Below are positions 15,519-17,604 of a stretch of DNA of 17,604 bases, in pieces. Origin of the DNA: Synergistaceae bacterium. GTDB taxonomy: Bacteria > Synergistota > Synergistia > Synergistales > Aminobacteriaceae. The notes beneath the pieces are model-generated. The model did not search any database. It was not told where the DNA came from and saw only the letters and a list, made by a program, of their open reading frames with translations. The stretch spans positions 1 to 17,604 of the forward strand of contig JAFSNU010000295.1 in NCBI GenBank assembly GCA_017447325.1, read 5' to 3'. The translations under genes and the position numbers were made by a program. The number at the start of each line of letters is the position of its first letter. The stretch's first letter is position 1.

Positions 15519-15564
15519 AATAAAAAATTTAACCCCCAAAATTTAAGAATTTAAGGCCGCAAGC

Positions 15565-15597
15565 CTCGCAGAGCTTAAAAAACTCGCAGAGCTTAAA
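15565..15597. repeat. 15-bp direct repeat between trbF and trbG
   Basis: CTCGCAGAGCTTAAA occurs at 15565-15579 and again at 15583-15597, separated by 3 bases. It lies in the 80-base gap between trbF and trbG. It is more G/C-rich than the other gaps. Its function is unknown; a protein-binding site, or slippage of former coding sequence, are possibilities. Confidence 0.8.
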
Positions 15598-15598
15598 T

Positions 15599-16303
15599 TT
15601 AATCATCGTCTCTTACAACGTCCTGTGCCATGTTAAGCTCCGTAACGTATATTCCAAGCGGATTTACCAGCACTTCGGCCAGCTCGCGCACCGGCGATAT
15701 TGCAATAGTTAAAATAGCGCGCCATTCAGTAACGCCGCGTATCTCGCCGTTTCTTAAACGAGTTTCAGTCCACAAGACCTGCCATGACCTGCCGATATCT
15801 CCGATCGGCAAAACGGACGTGACTTGAACCTGCGTCGTGACGCCTTCCCTAACTTCAAACGGATTATTTTCCCTGTAATAATGCGAGACCACGCTTTGAG
15901 CCGACGAGTCGTTTGCGATATACGCGTAAACTTCATTGACCAAAGCTCTCTGCGCGTAAGTATCGACTAAGCGCGTTTTAAAATTGCTGATAAAACGCCC
16001 TAACGCCGCGATTATAACTCTATTATCAGTCGCAGAGCCCTGCTCAGCTGACTTCACCGCCACAGAGTAGCCCTGCTTATCAACCTGCACAACGTACGGC
16101 ACAACTTTATTCTGGCTCGACATCCAAATCATCATCGCTCCGAACGCAAGGCTCAGCGCTAATAATAAAAACGAGATCTGACGCCAGCGGGCAGCTTCGT
16201 TCACAGCCGCGCCGTATCTGTCGCCGTACTCAGCCCTTGCTGACAAATACGGGTTCTCCATGCTTTTATTCTCAGCTTCGCTCGCCTTTTTCCTGCCAAA
16301 CAT
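15599..16303 (-). CDS. trbF: TrbF/VirB8 type IV secretion protein
   Basis: This is a bitopic inner-membrane component that nucleates assembly of the conjugative channel. It has 234 residues, normal for TrbF. A cytoplasmic tail carries the TrbF hallmark NPYLSARAEYGDRYG (17-31). One helix follows (about 42-61). The periplasmic NTF2-like domain (about 65-234) contains VVPYVVQVDKQGYS (67-80), GDIGRSWQVLWTETR (168-182), VTEWRAILTI and the conserved NPLGIYV (214-220). GGAGG lies 8 bases before the ATG, the ideal distance. The gene comes 26 bases after the trbL stop and 80 bases before the trbG start, consistent with the standard trbL-F-G-I order. Confidence 0.96.
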   Translation of the reverse strand: MFGRKKASEAENKSMENPYLSARAEYGDRYGAAVNEAARWRQISFLLLALSLAFGAMMIWMSSQNKVVPYVVQVDKQGYSVAVKSAEQGSATDNRVIIAALGRFISNFKTRLVDTYAQRALVNEVYAYIANDSSAQSVVSHYYRENNPFEVREGVTTQVQVTSVLPIGDIGRSWQVLWTETRLRNGEIRGVTEWRAILTIAISPVRELAEVLVNPLGIYVTELNMAQDVVRDDD

Positions 16304-16329
16304 CTTTATCGCCTCCTCTCAGTAAAATC

Positions 16330-17604
16330 TTAATTATTATTATTTTTATCTAAATTCTGAACTATATAATTCGCGTTATTTATATTTAAATTTTGCGAAC
16401 TCGAATTCGCAGCTCTATTATAAATATTATTATTATTTAAATTATTATTTAAAACTTGCTGCGACGCAATATAATTCGCGTTATTTAAATTTAAATTTTG
16501 CTGCCATGAACTTTGAGCGTCGCCTCGCCTCGAGCTGTTAAAATTATAAATATTATTTCCTCCGGACTCGTCCATGCGTTCACGATTAACATACGCGTTG
16601 TCAGGCTGAATATAATTTGTCATTGCTTCAGCATTAGCCGCATTCTTAACTATTTTAGCTCCGCCCTGAGCTGCTAAAGGCCTATAACCTGCGCCGCTTA
16701 TCATTCCCTCTTCGTTGCGCAAATACTCTCTGTCAACTGCAAGCAATGAGCCGGACTCCGTGCTTAGTCCGCCGGTAATTTCAGGCCGGCCGCTCGCCTC
16801 GTTATATCTCCCGCTCCATGCGCCTCTAATCGAATCAAGCAAATGACTTAACGGATTATCATAATTATTGCGCCGAATTTCAACCGGCACGTTAGACCCG
16901 CTTATGTTTGCATACATGACTTGATTAGTCGGCAAGCCTAAAGTCATCGAGGCTTTATTAACAATCGCCTGAGCCTCTTTAGGCGCGTAATATACAGCAA
17001 GCAATATGCAGATCACGCCGCCCAAAATCTGACCGGAAGACGTGATAAGCGCTCCCATGTCAGCGGCCTTGCTGAAGCTCTCTTCCCAGTCGATTATAGT
17101 GCTGCTCGCGAAATTATAAATTATCATGACCATTAATAATTTTATTCCGACAGAAATTGCATATTTTATATAGCTTAATGCAATATCCCGCGTGTAAATA
17201 AATCCCGCGAAGCCTAATAAAATAACTCCGCCGCAGATAACTAAATGCATTTCGATTAAAGCCAACGCAAAAAGTCCGGCGATTAAAGCTGACGCGACTA
17301 AAATTATTAATCCTAAAAATATAACGCCCGTGAAATTTCCCCAGCCGGCGTTCCAGCTCTGCTCGATTATATTTCCGTAAATTCTTATTCCGGCGGACAT
17401 AATATTATCAGGCGTTAAAGCATCAACGCCCTTGACTTTAGAGCCGATAGCTATAAACGAGTTTATTATAGTTTGCGGAACATCGTTATTTATTATCCAA
17501 ATAAAAATGCCGCAGTATAATATAAAACGCGCCAGTAAAGAAAATACCGTGCCTAAATTGCTCTCGCCGTTAAATAACATTCGTATTAAGCCGTAAGCAA
17601 AAGA
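16330..17604 (-). CDS. trbL: TrbL/VirB6 polytopic type IV secretion protein (5' end outside window)
   Basis: This is the polytopic inner-membrane component of the mating channel. 424 residues are visible. The frame is still open at the window edge, and the first ATG (17580) has no Shine-Dalgarno, so the true start lies beyond base 17604 and the signal region is missing. About six hydrophobic helices are visible in the first 200 residues, including FILYCGIFIWIINN, VIFLGLIILVASALIAGLFA, HLVICGGVILLGFAGF, IKLLMVMIIYNFA and ILGGVICILLAVYYA. The conserved KASMTLGLP-type stretch follows. The cytoplasmic C-terminal tail (about 130 residues) is polar and ends in Asn-rich repeats. The assignment rests on topology plus position just before trbF. 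Confidence 0.9.
   Translation of the reverse strand, partial: SFAYGLIRMLFNGESNLGTVFSLLARFILYCGIFIWIINNDVPQTIINSFIAIGSKVKGVDALTPDNIMSAGIRIYGNIIEQSWNAGWGNFTGVIFLGLIILVASALIAGLFALALIEMHLVICGGVILLGFAGFIYTRDIALSYIKYAISVGIKLLMVMIIYNFASSTIIDWEESFSKAADMGALITSSGQILGGVICILLAVYYAPKEAQAIVNKASMTLGLPTNQVMYANISGSNVPVEIRRNNYDNPLSHLLDSIRGAWSGRYNEASGRPEITGGLSTESGSLLAVDREYLRNEEGMISGAGYRPLAAQGGAKIVKNAANAEAMTNYIQPDNAYVNRERMDESGGNNIYNFNSSRRGDAQSSWQQNLNLNNANYIASQQVLNNNLNNNNIYNRAANSSSQNLNINNANYIVQNLDKNNNN
16365..16500 (-). repeat. 31-bp direct repeats encoding Asn-rich repeats in the TrbL tail
   Basis: The 31-base blocks at 16365-16395 and 16470-16500 differ at one base. Each encodes QNLNxNNANYI (QNLNINNANYI and QNLNLNNANYI). 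The DNA between them encodes further Asn runs (NNNLNNNNIYN). This points to local duplication within the tail of the gene. Confidence 0.85.

Noticed and set aside
15519..15539. TTG at 15539 as the trbG start
   Set aside because: It would add seven residues before a normal signal peptide, and it lies beside the G-rich site with no upstream Shine-Dalgarno of its own.
17557..17580. ATG at 17580 as the true trbL start
   Set aside because: There is no Shine-Dalgarno upstream, the frame stays open to the window edge, and the N-terminal signal region expected for TrbL is absent, so the gene is treated as partial.

Overview
All genes in this window read from the minus strand, and no gene-free stretch exceeds about 155 bases. 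Intergenic DNA is almost pure A/T, while coding DNA is more mixed. The Sec signal peptides and the VirB8/VirB9/VirB10-type secretion proteins suggest a diderm (Gram-negative type) bacterium. The many solute-binding proteins and the SpoIIE/STAS regulators would fit an anaerobic gut or rumen lineage such as Synergistota, but that placement is a weak inference. No rRNA, tRNA, CRISPR array, transposase or integrase was seen.

Right part (about 12379-17604), in transcription order: trbL/virB6 (cut by the window edge), trbF/virB8, trbG/virB9, trbI/virB10 and a TraF-type S26 peptidase. This is the distal half of a P-type (Trb-like) conjugative type IV secretion operon, so it probably belongs to an integrative conjugative element or plasmid.

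Middle part (7860-12283): five paralogous secreted solute-binding proteins in a row with no permease or ATPase between them. Two of them (9630-11408) are a recent tandem duplication. A strong intrinsic terminator at 7751-7809 closes this unit. The sixth paralogue (1706-2605) lies downstream with its own permease and ATPase. In all six the order of sequence motifs is reversed relative to family 3 solute-binding proteins: lobe 2 comes first, then lobe 1. This looks like circular permutation. The residues that normally hold the amino acid alpha-carboxylate and alpha-amino groups are not recognisable.

Left part (1-7708): a membrane PAP2 phosphatase, a DUF3089 alpha/beta hydrolase, a membrane sensor with a SpoIIE/RsbU-type PP2C phosphatase domain, a STAS domain fused to an aminoglycoside-phosphotransferase-like pseudokinase, then solute-binding protein, permease and ATPase. 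The ATPase runs past the usual end of the GlnQ family into an extension resembling the GHKL fold of RsbW/SpoIIAB anti-sigma kinases.

The main hypothesis is that an RsbU-like phosphatase, a STAS antagonist and an RsbW-like domain carried on an ABC ATPase form a partner-switching circuit. That circuit would couple a solute importer, possibly fed by an array of unusual binding proteins, to an extracytoplasmic signal.
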